Shown in pieces: positions 40,701 to 48,386 of a stretch of 64,000 bases of DNA (its first letter is position 1; each line of letters begins with the position of its first letter). Origin of the DNA: an uncultured Phycisphaerales bacterium (GTDB lineage: Bacteria > Planctomycetota > Phycisphaerae > Phycisphaerales > UBA1924); the NCBI GenBank assembly GCA_937871915.1, contig CALMPG010000095.1:1-64000 (forward strand), written 5' to 3'. Position numbers and translations under genes: made by a program. The notes beneath the pieces are model-generated. The model saw only the letters and a program-made list of their open reading frames with translations, had not been told where the DNA came from and did not search any database.

Positions 40701-43700
40701 GGCCTTCGGACCCAGGCAACACCATCTATCAGACACCACCCGAGTGGGATGGAGCGACCCATCAGTGGAACGGACACGGGCTGCCGGACTATGCGCAAAT
40801 CTCCACGACCTCCTACGACGACGCCGGGCGTGAGCGCACGGCGCGCGCCCCGGATGGTGTTCTGACGGTCAAGGAGTACGACGGTCTTGGACGCGTGGTT
40901 CTGGAGAAGACCTTCCCGGCGGATGCCGATCCGAGCACCGACATCCAGCGCGCTCAGGTCGTTGCCTACGAGTACCGCGATGGAAAACTAGTCAAGATTG
41001 CGGCCCCGCGGCCCGGCCACCTGTCCAGTTCCAACTCGCGCCCGCGATTCACGAACAACACCGACCCGAGCATCCAGATCACCGAGCTCGTGTATGGAAA
41101 CGCGCCCTACACGGACCGCTACGGGTTCCACCACGACGAGCTCAGCGCGGATGTGCTGGATGAATCCGGTAGTCCGGTCAGCAAGGACTATGACCTGCTC
41201 TACGGCATCCGATTCCCCGCCGGGGGTTGTCGGTGCGATGTCAACAACAGCGGAGACATCACGGTCCAGGACATCTTCGACTTCCTGAATCTATGGTTCG
41301 CCAACAACGACCCGAGAGCCGATTTCAACGGCGACGGCCAGGTCTCCGTTCAGGACATCTTCGACTTCCTATCTTGCTGGTTCTCCCCGCCGCCGGACTG
41401 CCGGCGCGTCTGGAACACCGCGCTCAATGGGGGCGTCGACATCAAGTTCGACTACACCATCGATGGCCAGATCCATTCGCGTTCGGACCTCACCCGGGTG
41501 AGCGGGAGCCCGAACCTCGTCAGACGGCAGATCGCCTTCTCCTACGACCATCTCGGCCGCCGCGTGGGCATCGACGTGACGAGCGGGGGCGTTGAGATTG
41601 CCGACTCCGTCGAACGCACGCGATATTTCTACGATCCCCTGGACCGGCTGCTCAAGGCCACCGCCGAAGCCCGTGACCACGCGCTGGACTGCTTCTACCC
41701 TGTCGCCACGAGCGTCTTCGATCACGACTCGTTCGGCGACCTGGCCTCCGAGCTCCTGCTGCACGGCCCGGAGCGACGCGAACTCGTCGATCCGCTGCGA
41801 TACAATTGGCAGTATCTGATTACGGCCAGTGGGTCTTCGTCCACCAACGGCGCCGGCCCGGTGATCGTGCCGAGACTTCAGTCGATGGTCAACCCCTGGG
41901 GGTCCGGCTACGACGGTTCGGCGCGCGCGGACGGTTCGCACAGGGCCAGTGTCGGTTTCAGCTACGCGCCTCCCGATCCGCAGGGATATTCGGCTCCGTG
42001 GCTTGATTCGGCGATGCACCGCGTACGGTCCCTCGCGTGGAATGCAACGAGCGACGGGTCGGGCACTTCGATAGCGATAGCACGCTACGCCTACGCCGGG
42101 GCGGCATTGCGCGCCGCGCTTGTCCTCGGGCCGGGGGCAAACCCCAGCACCCAGCAGGATGCGGTTACTCAAAGCAACTACAGGCCCGGAACGACGACGC
42201 TCGGCACCAGCGATGGTTCCCTTCCCGGTCTTGACCGATTCGGCAGGGTATTCGACCTGGCCTACGTCGGCGGCGTCTCCGGCTCGGACGTGCTCGCCCG
42301 CAGGCAGCTCAAGTACGACGATTCGCGTGGGGGCCTCCTCGTCGCCGAGCGCGTGACCCAGCAGTACGTCGGCGGAGGGCCGCCGCATGGAACCACCGGC
42401 GCGGATCGTTCGTGGTTCTACGGCTACGACACGTTCGGCCGCTTGGCCAGCGCCGCGACGGGCACGCTAAACGCCACCTGGGAGTTCGACTCAAACAACC
42501 ACAGAGTGATGGAGCAGGCCTGGAAGCTTGACGAGCTCGGCAACTGGTTTGGCACCGGATCGGGCAACGCCTTCGATCCCGCGGGCATCCGCGAGACGCT
42601 CTTCGATGTCTCGGGCAACCCCGCCACGGACATTCTCCGGACTCACAAGACCAACGCTCGCAACGAGATCGACTCGCAAGTCTACCAGGGCCGGGACCAC
42701 GGGACGCCCGCCACGCCCGTCGAGGTCAAGTACGCCTACGACCCGGCCGGACGCATGGTCTACGACGGCCGCGTGGTCTACGAGTACGACGCGTTCGGCC
42801 GACTCGTGCAGGTTCGCGAGGTGCTCAAGGGCTTCTCGATCGACCCCAGCGGCAGCTTCACCATTCCCACCGACGCCTACACGGGCCGGCTCATCGCGCA
42901 CTACTCCTACGACGCGCTGGGGAGGGTCGTCCGTACCCAAAGACCAACGGACCAGCAGGCGCACCAACTGACCATCACGGACCTGTATTACGACGGGGTG
43001 CGTGTGGTGCAGGAGGTCGGATGGGCGAGCGTGACCGGGCGAGATCCCGGCAACGGCGGGTACTACGGGTATTTGCCCCGCATGGCCAAGGAGGTCTCCG
43101 GCGACGGCCTGGACAACGCTGGCGAGAGCGACGAGGATCGCACATGCGAGGTCAACCCGCCGGGCGACTGGCGCTGGGATGCGCGGCGGCTTGAACGCGA
43201 GTACGTCTGGCACTCGGACCCGAGCGCCTACGTCGATGAGTGCGCAGCGCAGCTTGTCTACACCGATGCCCACTCCTGGGACGGCTCCTCCGAGCACGGC
43301 GACGACACCACGCCGACGGTGCTGTACGTGCTGACGGACCACAACGCCAACGTCGTCGGCCTGGCCGACATCGCCGGGACTTTGCGCGCACAGTATTCGT
43401 ACACGCCCTATGGCGAGTGCCGTGCGGCAGAATATTTCGCCGACGGCTCGAACTGGTCCGTCGAGGCGATCGCCGCTGCGCGTTCGAATCGGCTCGGCCA
43501 CCAGGGTCTGCGCACCGAGCGCTTTGACCGGCCCTGGGAGGGGCCGCTGGACGTCGATGCTCAGGATGTCGAACACACCGGGCCGTATCGGGCCGTGTGC
43601 CACAACCGCAACCGAATCTACGACCCCGTGGAAGGGAGATTCACGGGAAGCGATCCGAATGGATTAGGCTTGCCAGTGCTCGATGACCTTGCGTTCCGCG

Positions 43701-44575
43701 GTCATGCCATTACCGCCAGCGACATTGCGTCGGATATTCCACAGCATTATGGCGACGGCATGAACGCGCATGTCGCCTACGGGACAAATCCGCGGGGCCA
43801 GCGCGACGCTTTTGGACTGTTCTTCGGTGCCTACATGAGCGCGATGGGCGACTCGAACGGCGACGCGTTTGACATAGTGGACGACTTCATCGCCGAAGAC
43901 ATCGGAAGCAAGCTGGCGTTCTTGGAGCGAGTGACCAGCGGAGCGCACACGGCCGCTTACGTCGCTACGTATTTAGGAAGCTGGCTACCGGGTCCCGTGG
44001 GGTGGGCCTCCGGGGCGGCAAACGTGGCGATGGGGATGCCCGACAGCATCAGGGGCACATGGGTCGAGACAGGAATGAATGCTGCCGACGCCATCGCGAT
44101 GCTCTACGGAGCGGGCCGCATCGGCGCCCGGGCGATCATGGCCGCCACCGAGTCGGCCGCGCGGTATTCCGAGCGCTTCGGTGCCCGAGCAATCGCCGGA
44201 GCGGCCGCTCGGGAAGAAGGCGCCATAACCAGGACCATCGAGTCCGCGGGTCGTTATGCCGAGCACGTCGGCAAGATCATGCCTTACAGCCAGGCTCAGA
44301 AGTTGACCGCAGGCGCTAAGCACGCGATCGAGGCACACAAGCTCCTCGAGTGGAGGCATGTTAAGAACGGAGGGTTCGGCGCGCTTGCCAAGGGTGACAT
44401 TCCGGCAGTAATTCTCACACAGGCGCAGCACTCGGCAGTCACAACCAGATTGCGGCAACTGTTGCCATACGGAGGAAAGTATTCTCCTGCGCAGATCATT
44501 CAGGGCTACGAAAGGGCCTACCGTGAACTCGGTCACCCAGAATGGCTCGACCACATTCGGCAGTTCTTTCCATGA
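34781..44575 (+). CDS. Giant exported YD-repeat/RHS protein with dockerin-like insert and C-terminal toxin-like tip
   Basis: 3264 residues. A Sec-type signal (RKWLLGGLLGLGAVTPSRAQ) lies near residue 35. A long N-terminal region follows, with VGRGTYRMIRTYGGNGDGSC near residue 230. YD-type repeats lie mainly between residues 1550 and 2720, for example TYDAIGRLV, SYDDAGR, SYDHLGRR, YDPLDRLL and AYDPAGRMVY. Between them, near residues 2147-2208, sits a dockerin-like doublet (DVNNSGDITVQDIFDFL, then DFNGDGQVSVQDIFDFL). A C-terminal RHS core (RNRIYDPVEGRFTGSDPNG) marks where the variable tip begins. The last 85 residues (EAHKLLEWRHV, DIPAVILTQAQHSAVTTRL, LPYGGKYSPAQII) resemble a His-containing toxin nuclease family. 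The tip is visibly less GC-rich than the repeats. Confidence 0.88.
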   Translation: MITSSPKLAPLRSEVCGQARRTCSGRPLRPSLCRKWLLGGLLGLGAVTPSRAQTCSPVPPELQSPPICSQPMVRVPLTSTVGGSTGDWYGGIQPGTAWDGRWWAWNVGLGMSPWHSNNPQVAPEGTASRTACASQDSACWRLSEDSMPVLADATRPVWGDTRGFPLNLDFYNLPATTNFPPLSQEAWASTAPFVSVPGDQTYRPLFLADRKVVAGVVDAITGQPLIREQDLELPVGRGTYRMIRTYGGNGDGSCGEFNKTIDGQGDRLAIGKLWDWAGTGWMISENPILLFDAQYIQHDPTLPPRCYLILDAHHSIPFTQDVATGNYIAPAWFDAIMSWHVPAGTAVGHKVDATASQPAKWVWDVPPQILKVRLYGEAVTYVFHVSYEDMAKLPATGNSPATRLDAHAAPRLTQDDGVTVHEPGADGGGLGTPYAAFLERIEDRFGNKVVIDHCPHRKYSVDPDPTCESCVHTCAEKGQIKTIRLFHAGDDQNPDWTLVYVHRSFRTWAPSLDQVPCASPPLPPDAAAGGALQVGYGANVTASKDQESKWFLQNAVHAVYVYKGSVSGLPQDDATTTASRWTLPAEAFVGEYAGPGPADFQSTYNSLDDQDTTLNGVGWTERKIAQHLGWGVPSGWTYRLRYTYDETLKPIAGCTSPGDHYRDINGLCVEDPHPQPFEPYFPIPSVTPSLYTAFGATMESVPRIFHWGTPFVLDTDIGGGPVNTRISPCLLRVEKTERLKGASGPEGKSYTGYVYATHLDKPTRLFDPSAPETLDNHATAAAFEKANVMTADDDHTYQRVVPKLKHILRDDRLRAAMTANQSTSINSVFDPGLPPSDTNPDPVRPNRLCYAQQANLTLDWSPIGRAPPGYAGAGGPGGPWVVGDLVGHCVLTQVARNRLFVRDATTALVGRVKLNDGAASDGIYDLVYLGVRPISDSGSPFPQDWSQFDGLPGLSSQGLSYPNDLPDAYTFFPFSWKRLARNSWADWRYSIGSSSGGLLPSSPLDQPVFMTLVDRHDGACFGEGKVQERAPYMARFLYCGDEDGIKRHDKDGLHQDIMLPQQRQLVGINAAGFLLFERGWDYQTQGVTAVGPTEQFVYEETHKHTDSSDASSPEILSGLRLTEHRSLGWGVGYVYDVQHGQVSGGGCIPVCTGSCVHQQRGLITLYDYFDYDDTTQTPAPHIQTNLVSRIRIKEGLAGTPKRLQETDFDLNEQATQQRRYRLDESGDEHLTMTSNRYVQYYPPDASDPEAPKKVNWESVWQSAARPWPGAPSELTPFESTFYNDKGLMIGRAYGLCTSMASNGVAQASGGDGSTIFVDVDGYNEQGQKIVEIVDADIQDSQGSGGAAAAAHRTAWDLLHTEGDTPQPRLPTAAQLDTFVSATAEYAHRVVPQSIAHLIPPLNRATAYGYSADNNLEILAKPGDRFDFYVARPVGVPDAGPEDRYSQFILSTVYFDVALSGTAASPTGTARKAGQIATVRDGRLMRSWNVQWPTGSSSLAISGGIPAFGDPNSLAMPLAMFTSSASLDPPQITGGGSFTALAAVRMQYDELGRPSGAKAVGLPVTAADRTEELERVATYTDFGLVAKRIEPSQTLHRTVTNPLGQLIAEFKGTGDNSDCWQDGGQGNVPNNMVLTARHFYGDGINNIRQPVLTRHYRNALYCADTDYHGHGNSAFASDRTGWEDAYGYDRRGRRCVVEMYGTPTHEQLVGDPRPQPDQTQPTGSMYGEADWNSANPSRLLRAEYTWYDHQDRVRFNATFAPADAEALRGQGDDNAVNPRARNVYAKGDPTAADILAFNPLRLTENVYNDRGELEEVLEYDVKDSSRQGTLAHTSTRMYYDHKGRVINRLTAGGRWERMTYDAIGRLVSTSVLRGEMIEVPGENAYEIERTDNVYHENGQVERSSHVVRVVPAEDPSSIATLIAGPQGNAVRSDTLTWFDDDARPIAMASLGTGSPGSSDAPNGTFSNQSADPPPRPSDPGNTIYQTPPEWDGATHQWNGHGLPDYAQISTTSYDDAGRERTARAPDGVLTVKEYDGLGRVVLEKTFPADADPSTDIQRAQVVAYEYRDGKLVKIAAPRPGHLSSSNSRPRFTNNTDPSIQITELVYGNAPYTDRYGFHHDELSADVLDESGSPVSKDYDLLYGIRFPAGGCRCDVNNSGDITVQDIFDFLNLWFANNDPRADFNGDGQVSVQDIFDFLSCWFSPPPDCRRVWNTALNGGVDIKFDYTIDGQIHSRSDLTRVSGSPNLVRRQIAFSYDHLGRRVGIDVTSGGVEIADSVERTRYFYDPLDRLLKATAEARDHALDCFYPVATSVFDHDSFGDLASELLLHGPERRELVDPLRYNWQYLITASGSSSTNGAGPVIVPRLQSMVNPWGSGYDGSARADGSHRASVGFSYAPPDPQGYSAPWLDSAMHRVRSLAWNATSDGSGTSIAIARYAYAGAALRAALVLGPGANPSTQQDAVTQSNYRPGTTTLGTSDGSLPGLDRFGRVFDLAYVGGVSGSDVLARRQLKYDDSRGGLLVAERVTQQYVGGGPPHGTTGADRSWFYGYDTFGRLASAATGTLNATWEFDSNNHRVMEQAWKLDELGNWFGTGSGNAFDPAGIRETLFDVSGNPATDILRTHKTNARNEIDSQVYQGRDHGTPATPVEVKYAYDPAGRMVYDGRVVYEYDAFGRLVQVREVLKGFSIDPSGSFTIPTDAYTGRLIAHYSYDALGRVVRTQRPTDQQAHQLTITDLYYDGVRVVQEVGWASVTGRDPGNGGYYGYLPRMAKEVSGDGLDNAGESDEDRTCEVNPPGDWRWDARRLEREYVWHSDPSAYVDECAAQLVYTDAHSWDGSSEHGDDTTPTVLYVLTDHNANVVGLADIAGTLRAQYSYTPYGECRAAEYFADGSNWSVEAIAAARSNRLGHQGLRTERFDRPWEGPLDVDAQDVEHTGPYRAVCHNRNRIYDPVEGRFTGSDPNGLGLPVLDDLAFRGHAITASDIASDIPQHYGDGMNAHVAYGTNPRGQRDAFGLFFGAYMSAMGDSNGDAFDIVDDFIAEDIGSKLAFLERVTSGAHTAAYVATYLGSWLPGPVGWASGAANVAMGMPDSIRGTWVETGMNAADAIAMLYGAGRIGARAIMAATESAARYSERFGARAIAGAAAREEGAITRTIESAGRYAEHVGKIMPYSQAQKLTAGAKHAIEAHKLLEWRHVKNGGFGALAKGDIPAVILTQAQHSAVTTRLRQLLPYGGKYSPAQIIQGYERAYRELGHPEWLDHIRQFFP

Positions 44576-45492
44576 ACACTATTGCGTACGTCTTCACCGG
44601 TCTCAAGGACTTTGAGGACAGAGGAGAACCGGAGCGCCTGATCAGAAGGCTCAATGCGTTGCAGCTCATCAAAGTGTCTGTACAGCCCTTCGGAACGGAA
44701 GGGTTCGGGTCTGTGACATTCGACTGCGACAGTGAGGCCGTTGGGCGGCTCCATGATTTACTTGATGCTCGTGGAATTCAGCACTCTACCCGCTGGGAGA
44801 CACGCTACTCGAACGTCGAACTCGACGGCGCGCAGCTCCTTGATGTGAGCCTGGACCTGGCTCCATCTGCTGATCTAACTGGGGACATCGGCATTTCTCT
44901 AGCCGAACCAGGAATCTGCCCCGAATGCTGGTCCGGCGCACGCGTGGTGCCGCCCGCAAGCATCGAGATAGAGCGGCTCGCCCTCAGGCACCCGATCAAT
45001 CAGACGAATGACAACCGCCTGTTTGTCGATGACGGCGTGCGGGCTCGGCTGATTGAGTCTGGCGCGGGCGAGAGCGATTTCCTCGAAGTTGCTGCCGTTG
45101 CCGAGTCGAGCCGTCAAGATATGGGAACGTTTCACATCATCCAGCCCCTTGCCGTCCTACCTCCCCTAGATGTTTCGACTCGCGGCCTGATTCGTTCAGG
45201 CAACCCGCAGGATGCACCCTGCGCGCGGTGCTCTCGTGACGGGTTCTACCATACACCGAACGAACCATTTCTGCCGGTGCTTAAAGTTGCCAATATCAAA
45301 TCGCTCTTGGCCGACTCCGAGTCTCGGCCATTTCTGGCTCGAACCTGGGAGTGTTATGGAATAGGACGCCGGCCAGGTCGTCCCCGGAGTGACCCGCCTG
45401 TTTCAGGGCTTGTCATCAACCAGGCCGCTCGGCAAGTCTTGCGAAAGTGTTGCAAAGCCAGATTTCGTTGGACCCCGATCGCACTCATATAG
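44572..45492 (+). CDS. Likely immunity protein for the YD-repeat toxin tip
   Basis: 306 residues from an ATG that overlaps the toxin stop (ATGA), the classic place for an immunity gene. It contains two Cys pairs, CPECWSGARVVPP and CARCSRDGFY, likely a zinc-binding fold, similar to the double-CXXC proteins I recall from Myxococcus-type toxin loci. No signal peptide is present, so it would act in the cytoplasm. Its DNA is less GC-rich than the repeat region, as is the toxin tip. I cannot assign it to a named immunity family. Confidence 0.6.
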   Translation: MNTIAYVFTGLKDFEDRGEPERLIRRLNALQLIKVSVQPFGTEGFGSVTFDCDSEAVGRLHDLLDARGIQHSTRWETRYSNVELDGAQLLDVSLDLAPSADLTGDIGISLAEPGICPECWSGARVVPPASIEIERLALRHPINQTNDNRLFVDDGVRARLIESGAGESDFLEVAAVAESSRQDMGTFHIIQPLAVLPPLDVSTRGLIRSGNPQDAPCARCSRDGFYHTPNEPFLPVLKVANIKSLLADSESRPFLARTWECYGIGRRPGRPRSDPPVSGLVINQAARQVLRKCCKARFRWTPIALI

Positions 45493-45495
45493 CTG

Positions 45496-46158
45496 ATGGC
45501 GGCGTCCTCTCCAATGCCCGACCATGTGCTCGCCGTCTACAGTCGTGGCGACGACGCGGCGATCATCCACCCTCGGTGGCTGGATGACCAGAAGAAACTT
45601 GCAAACTTTTGCCCCAGATGCTCGCTTATTCAGCACAGACTCAATCGTCCATTGTACAGGCCGCGGTTCTTGCAGCTCCTACCTAGTCATATTGCCGAAT
45701 GTTCGAAGGGGTATTGCGTCATGCGCAAGACGCTTCTCAAGGTGCTGCAGCCAGTCCCCGACAGTTGGGTTGTGGATGTCGCGATCGAGTCCGCGACCGG
45801 GCTTGAGCATTCCCAACTTTGCTGCGTGTACCCGACCTATGTTCTTGACTCTCGGCCGCGCCGGATTGACATCGTGCAAGTGTGTTCTGGGTGTGGAAGG
45901 TACATGCTCGACGGGAAAACCAAAGAGACCGATTATCTCTTGAAGTACGAGATGAACCCCGGCGACCGGGCGTGGATCAATCTCGTCGGAACGCTGTACA
46001 TCCGCCCCGAAGATAAGCGATGGGTCCGGGATGTAGCCCCTGGAGCCTGGATGCCCCGGTACGAGGTCCTAGACAAGCCCCTGACCGGCCCCAGCTTCCC
46101 CCAGGATCCTCCGGATACTCCCGGGCCGAGCGTCGCGGAAGTGACCGTGCCGTGGTAG
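45496..46158 (+). CDS. Second Cys-rich protein after the toxin, possible second immunity or accessory protein
   Basis: 220 residues, starting 3 bases after the previous stop. It has CPRCSLIQHRL, a central KGYCVMRK and CSGCGRYML, again two Cys-x-x-Cys pairs. The layout (N-terminal Cys pair, central region, C-terminal Cys pair) is similar to that of the upstream gene, though direct identity is low by eye. A diverged duplicate of an immunity gene is one possibility. The coding sequence is again less GC-rich than the repeats. Confidence 0.45.
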   Translation: MAASSPMPDHVLAVYSRGDDAAIIHPRWLDDQKKLANFCPRCSLIQHRLNRPLYRPRFLQLLPSHIAECSKGYCVMRKTLLKVLQPVPDSWVVDVAIESATGLEHSQLCCVYPTYVLDSRPRRIDIVQVCSGCGRYMLDGKTKETDYLLKYEMNPGDRAWINLVGTLYIRPEDKRWVRDVAPGAWMPRYEVLDKPLTGPSFPQDPPDTPGPSVAEVTVPW

Positions 46159-46218
46159 GAGAGGACCCGATGCGTGGTCGCGGCGTTTCTGGAACAGCCG
46201 ATGCGAGTGGGCGGCATG

Positions 46219-47502
46219 TCATCCGATCGCGGTGCGAACGGTGCCGGACCAATGGCCGGAACTGTGGAACGAGGACCCGCTGTGCTTGCCGGAGCCGGAG
46301 TGAGAACTCGCGTGGCTCCCCGAGTGATGGCTGCCGGAGGCGCTGTGCGACCCCGACTTCATCGACGACTGCGCCGTCGCCTCCGCGGCGGCGTCGGACT
46401 GCCGCATCTGGCTGTAGTTGTCGTGGACCCAGATGCCCTCGGCCAGGAACGTGTTGGTGTCGGATACGTGGATCGAGACGGTGCTCACCTTCTCGTCGTA
46501 CCGCTCGATCGACTCGATCTTCTCCTCGCTCTGGTCCTCACGGACCAAGTAATCGCCGAGCTTGAGCAGGTCGGCAGAACAGAAGCCCCATTCGTCGCCG
46601 CGCCGCACCATGAAGGGGTGCTCGAAGGTGACCTTGATCCTGCTGTTGATCACGAAAAACCCGGTGTGCTCGCCGAAGGTGACCTCGGCCACGGTCGCGG
46701 ATCGGGGGACGCTCGTGGAGATGCCGAAGGAGGAGAGCCACTGGTACTGCGCCGGATAGGACGCATCGGTGGACATCCCGGTGATCTGGAGCGACGCGAG
46801 CTTGTCGCCGGCCTTGAGGTTCTCGATCGGCGTCTTGCTCCCGTTTTCGAGCTGCACGAGCGTGCCCAGGAGCAGGCAGTTGCTCCCTCCGCTGCCGCCA
46901 CCTCCTCCGCCCCCGCCGCCCCCTCCACCGCCCCCGCCACCACCCCCTCCGCCGCCCCCTCCGCCGCCCCCTCCGCCACCGCCGCCGGATTGGCCGCCAC
47001 TGCCTCCGCTGCCACCGGAGTAGCCACCGCTGCCGCCTCCTGAATGTCCCCCGCTCCCGCCAGAGAATCCGCCGGACCCCGAGTGCGGCAGTGACCCGGA
47101 GTGTCCGCCGGAGCCCGAGAACGGATGCGACGCGGAGTTGCCGCTGCTGTGCGCGCCGGACGTGTGCCCGCTGGAGCCTCCACCACCGGAGGAATGCCCC
47201 GAGGCGTGGCCGGAGCTCGCGTCCGACGACCGATCGCTGCTGCGCCCCGAGGATGCGCTCGTGCCGGACGAGGAATCGCTGCGCCCGGAAGAGGACCTCG
47301 ACGAGGCACCGCTCGAAGACGGCGAGCTCGATGAACTTGACGACGAGCTGGAGGAACTCGAGGAGCTCGAGGAACTGCTCGACGAGGAGCTGGACGACGA
47401 CGAGCTCGATGTTGAGCCCGAGGATGACCCGGACGAGCCCTGGCCTTGGGTCGTCGCCCACACGGGGATGTAGAGGAAGTACCGGCGGGGAGTGTCGCTC
47501 AC
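46219..47502 (-). CDS. Ser/Gly-rich protein with internal Hint/intein-like domain (cassette B)
   Basis: 427 residues from a GTG that overlaps the previous stop. It opens RRYFLYIPVWATTQGQ, as in cassette A. Residues 18-60 are almost all Ser, then mixed Ser/Gly/His sequence, then a run of 31 consecutive Gly ends just before the Hint domain, which starts at Cys209 (NCLLLGTLVQ). The domain keeps TPIENLKAGDKLAS and FEHPFMVRRGDEWG blocks and closes EGIWVHDN with His360, Asp361 and Asn362. In cassette A the closing order is VHN then Asp, so here Asp stands before the Asn. A second Ser/His/Gly arm follows. Confidence 0.82.
   Translation of the reverse strand: MSDTPRRYFLYIPVWATTQGQGSSGSSSGSTSSSSSSSSSSSSSSSSSSSSSSSSSSSSSPSSSGASSRSSSGRSDSSSGTSASSGRSSDRSSDASSGHASGHSSGGGGSSGHTSGAHSSGNSASHPFSGSGGHSGSLPHSGSGGFSGGSGGHSGGGSGGYSGGSGGSGGQSGGGGGGGGGGGGGGGGGGGGGGGGGGGGGGGSGGSNCLLLGTLVQLENGSKTPIENLKAGDKLASLQITGMSTDASYPAQYQWLSSFGISTSVPRSATVAEVTFGEHTGFFVINSRIKVTFEHPFMVRRGDEWGFCSADLLKLGDYLVREDQSEEKIESIERYDEKVSTVSIHVSDTNTFLAEGIWVHDNYSQMRQSDAAAEATAQSSMKSGSHSASGSHHSGSHASSHSGSGKHSGSSFHSSGHWSGTVRTAIG
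46894..46986 (-). repeat. Poly-glycine codon repeat, 31 consecutive Gly codons
   Basis: On the coding strand this is a near-perfect run of GGN codons just before the Hint domain of the cassette B protein. Mixed third bases (G, C, A, T) show that it is not one simple trinucleotide repeat, but slippage could still change its length. Read-through errors in such a stretch should be considered in any assembly. Confidence 0.85.
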
Positions 47503-48386
47503 TTCTTGGCCTCCTTGTTCAGCTCGTACCAACCCTGCGTGCTCACGGGCTTGGCGCACTCACTGCCGGCGCGGGCGACCGCGTCGGCAAACGCGATCCG
47601 GTCGAACGCGTCCAGCCCGCTGCCCGGCGTGGCGTTGAGCACCTTGAAACCGTGCGCCTCGAAGTGCGGCCGCAGGGCCTTGAACCTCTGCCGGAGCGAG
47701 TCGTACAGCACGTTGTTGTGCCGGATCGACTGCGGGGAGCGGTTCTCCGCGAAGGCGTACTTCTGATCCGCCCCCATCTTGAAGTCCGCGCCCAGGAGGT
47801 ACACGGTGCCGAAGCCCAGGTAGTGCAGCAGGTGCAGCGCCGCGAGCATGACGCTCCGCTTACCCTTGATCCCCAGCGAGTCGACGCTCTCCCCGTCCTG
47901 GCCCCAGTTCACCGTGTCGGCCTTCAGGAAACGCTGGTGGTCGAACTGGTCGTTGCGCCGGTAGAACAGCACGCCGGGCATCTGCCGCACGCGGAAGGCG
48001 CTGCTCGCCATCTTGCCCCCCGTGAGCTGGATGCGCAGCCGCCGGTCGAAGTGGGTCATCGGCACCAGCTTCAGAATCCCCGGGTCCTTCCAGCCGGTGT
48101 CGATGAAGCGGCCGGGATCGTCCACGCAGGTCCACAGCGTGGGGCGATGGACCGCCCAGGCGTTGTTGACCGCCATCGTGACGATGCCGCGCTTTCCGAG
48201 CAGCGACAGGTCGATCTGGCCGAGCGATGGCCCAGAGAGCATCAGGAACGCCGACCGGCCTCGGTAGAAATCGCACAGCGACACCGAGTCGAAGTCGGCC
48301 GTGTAGAGGCGCAATCCCGACCGCGCCGGCTTGCGTTGCTTGAGCCCCGCCTGGAGCGCCGCGATGTCTCCGCTGTTCTCACGCAT
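47499..48386 (-). CDS. MptE/DUF115-like protein (cassette B)
   Basis: 295 residues from an ATG; an upstream extension in the same frame lacks similarity. The motifs of the cassette A protein are kept: FLMLSGPSLGQIDL, TMAVNNAWAVHRPT, WTCVDDPGRF and VYLLGADFKMGADQ. It ends YELNKEAKK and overlaps the Hint gene start. A nucleotide-binding or sugar-transfer role is inferred from the SGPSL fold type only. Confidence 0.62.
   Translation of the reverse strand: MRENSGDIAALQAGLKQRKPARSGLRLYTADFDSVSLCDFYRGRSAFLMLSGPSLGQIDLSLLGKRGIVTMAVNNAWAVHRPTLWTCVDDPGRFIDTGWKDPGILKLVPMTHFDRRLRIQLTGGKMASSAFRVRQMPGVLFYRRNDQFDHQRFLKADTVNWGQDGESVDSLGIKGKRSVMLAALHLLHYLGFGTVYLLGADFKMGADQKYAFAENRSPQSIRHNNVLYDSLRQRFKALRPHFEAHGFKVLNATPGSGLDAFDRIAFADAVARAGSECAKPVSTQGWYELNKEAKK

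Noticed and set aside
41221-41405. Cellulosome scaffolding role for the dockerin-like segment
   Set aside because: No cohesin or glycoside hydrolase gene is in the window, and Phycisphaerales use similar doublets in many unrelated secreted proteins.
6555-46219. A composite transposon bounded by the two inverted cassettes
   Set aside because: No transposase or terminal repeats were found next to either cassette, and the two copies are clearly diverged. A recombinase lies only at the far end of element B.
46894-47440. CRISPR or tandem-repeat array signal in the Gly/Ser-rich region
   Set aside because: The repeats are codon runs for Gly and Ser without unique spacers or a conserved repeat unit, and no cas gene is present.
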